Below, one piece after another: positions 6,484-6,601 of a stretch of 6,601 nucleotides of DNA (positions are counted from its first letter, which is position 1; every line of letters begins with the position of its first letter). The notes beneath the pieces were generated by a model that was not told the origin of the DNA, ran no database searches, and worked only from the letters and a program-made list of their open reading frames with translations. The position numbers and the translations under genes are program-made. Source of the stretch: an uncultured Lachnospiraceae bacterium (GTDB taxonomy: Bacteria; Bacillota; Clostridia; Lachnospirales; Lachnospiraceae); NCBI GenBank assembly GCA_902782655.1, contig CACZNY010000309.1:1-6601 (forward strand). Direction: 5' to 3'.

Positions 6484-6601
6484 TCAGAATGCCTTCAGCA
6501 GTATCTCGTTGGAACGCTGGATGAACTTTGTCATTTCCTCGGCAGAAAGCTGTTTGTTTGAAAGAAGAGCCAGATCATAAAGCTGCTGCTCTATAAGCTT
6601 C
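6484..6601 (-). CDS. htpG: C-terminal end of molecular chaperone HtpG (Hsp90 family), start outside window
   Basis: Only the last 38 residues are present, ending in TGA at 6484-6486. They read KLIEQQLYDLALLSNKQLSA then EEMTKFIQRSNEILLKAF. This matches the C-terminal dimerisation-domain tail of clostridial HtpG, where a YDLALL-type helix is followed by a MTxFIxRSNEI helix. HtpG is a cytosolic ATP-dependent chaperone; none of its ATPase domain is visible, so the call rests on a short but characteristic segment. An intrinsic terminator follows at once, which separates it from glnS. Confidence 0.75.
   Translation of the reverse strand, partial: KLIEQQLYDLALLSNKQLSAEEMTKFIQRSNEILLKAF

Overview
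The window looks like an ordinary chromosomal segment of a Clostridia bacterium, most likely Lachnospiraceae or a close relative. The family assignment is inferred from protein style: a discriminating GlnRS with a clostridial-type KMSKS loop, a DUF2225 protein of the Firmicutes type and a PGM2-like phosphohexomutase. Shine-Dalgarno sites are strong and base composition is intermediate. All genes lie on the minus strand, so transcription runs from high to low coordinates.

Right end to left: (i) 6484-6601 holds the last 38 codons of htpG (Hsp90), followed by a clear intrinsic terminator (6421-6462). (ii) A new transcription unit starts at an extended -10 promoter near 6369-6377. It has a leader of about 165 nt that contains a strikingly foldable element (6238-6322), then glnS (glutaminyl-tRNA synthetase) and, 34 nt further on, a DUF2225 zinc-ribbon protein. 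The unit closes with a strong intrinsic terminator (3515-3545). (iii) A second promoter (about 3483-3491), using the same 11-base -10 sequence, drives a phosphoglucomutase/phosphomannomutase. Its stop codon directly abuts the start of a GT87-type multispanning glycosyltransferase. A GT2 (dolichyl-phosphate-mannose-synthase-like) glycosyltransferase follows and runs off the left edge.

The left operon makes biochemical sense as an envelope-glycan or glycolipid module: the mutase supplies hexose-1-phosphate for nucleotide sugars, the GT2 enzyme could load a hexose on a polyprenyl-phosphate carrier, and the GT87 membrane enzyme could use that lipid-linked donor outside the membrane. The right half is housekeeping: protein folding and glutaminyl-tRNA charging.

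I see no mobile element, CRISPR array, tRNA or rRNA, and no intergenic stretch above 300 bases. The least explained piece of DNA is the glnS leader. Its nested inverted repeats resemble a cis-regulatory RNA that I cannot assign to a known class.
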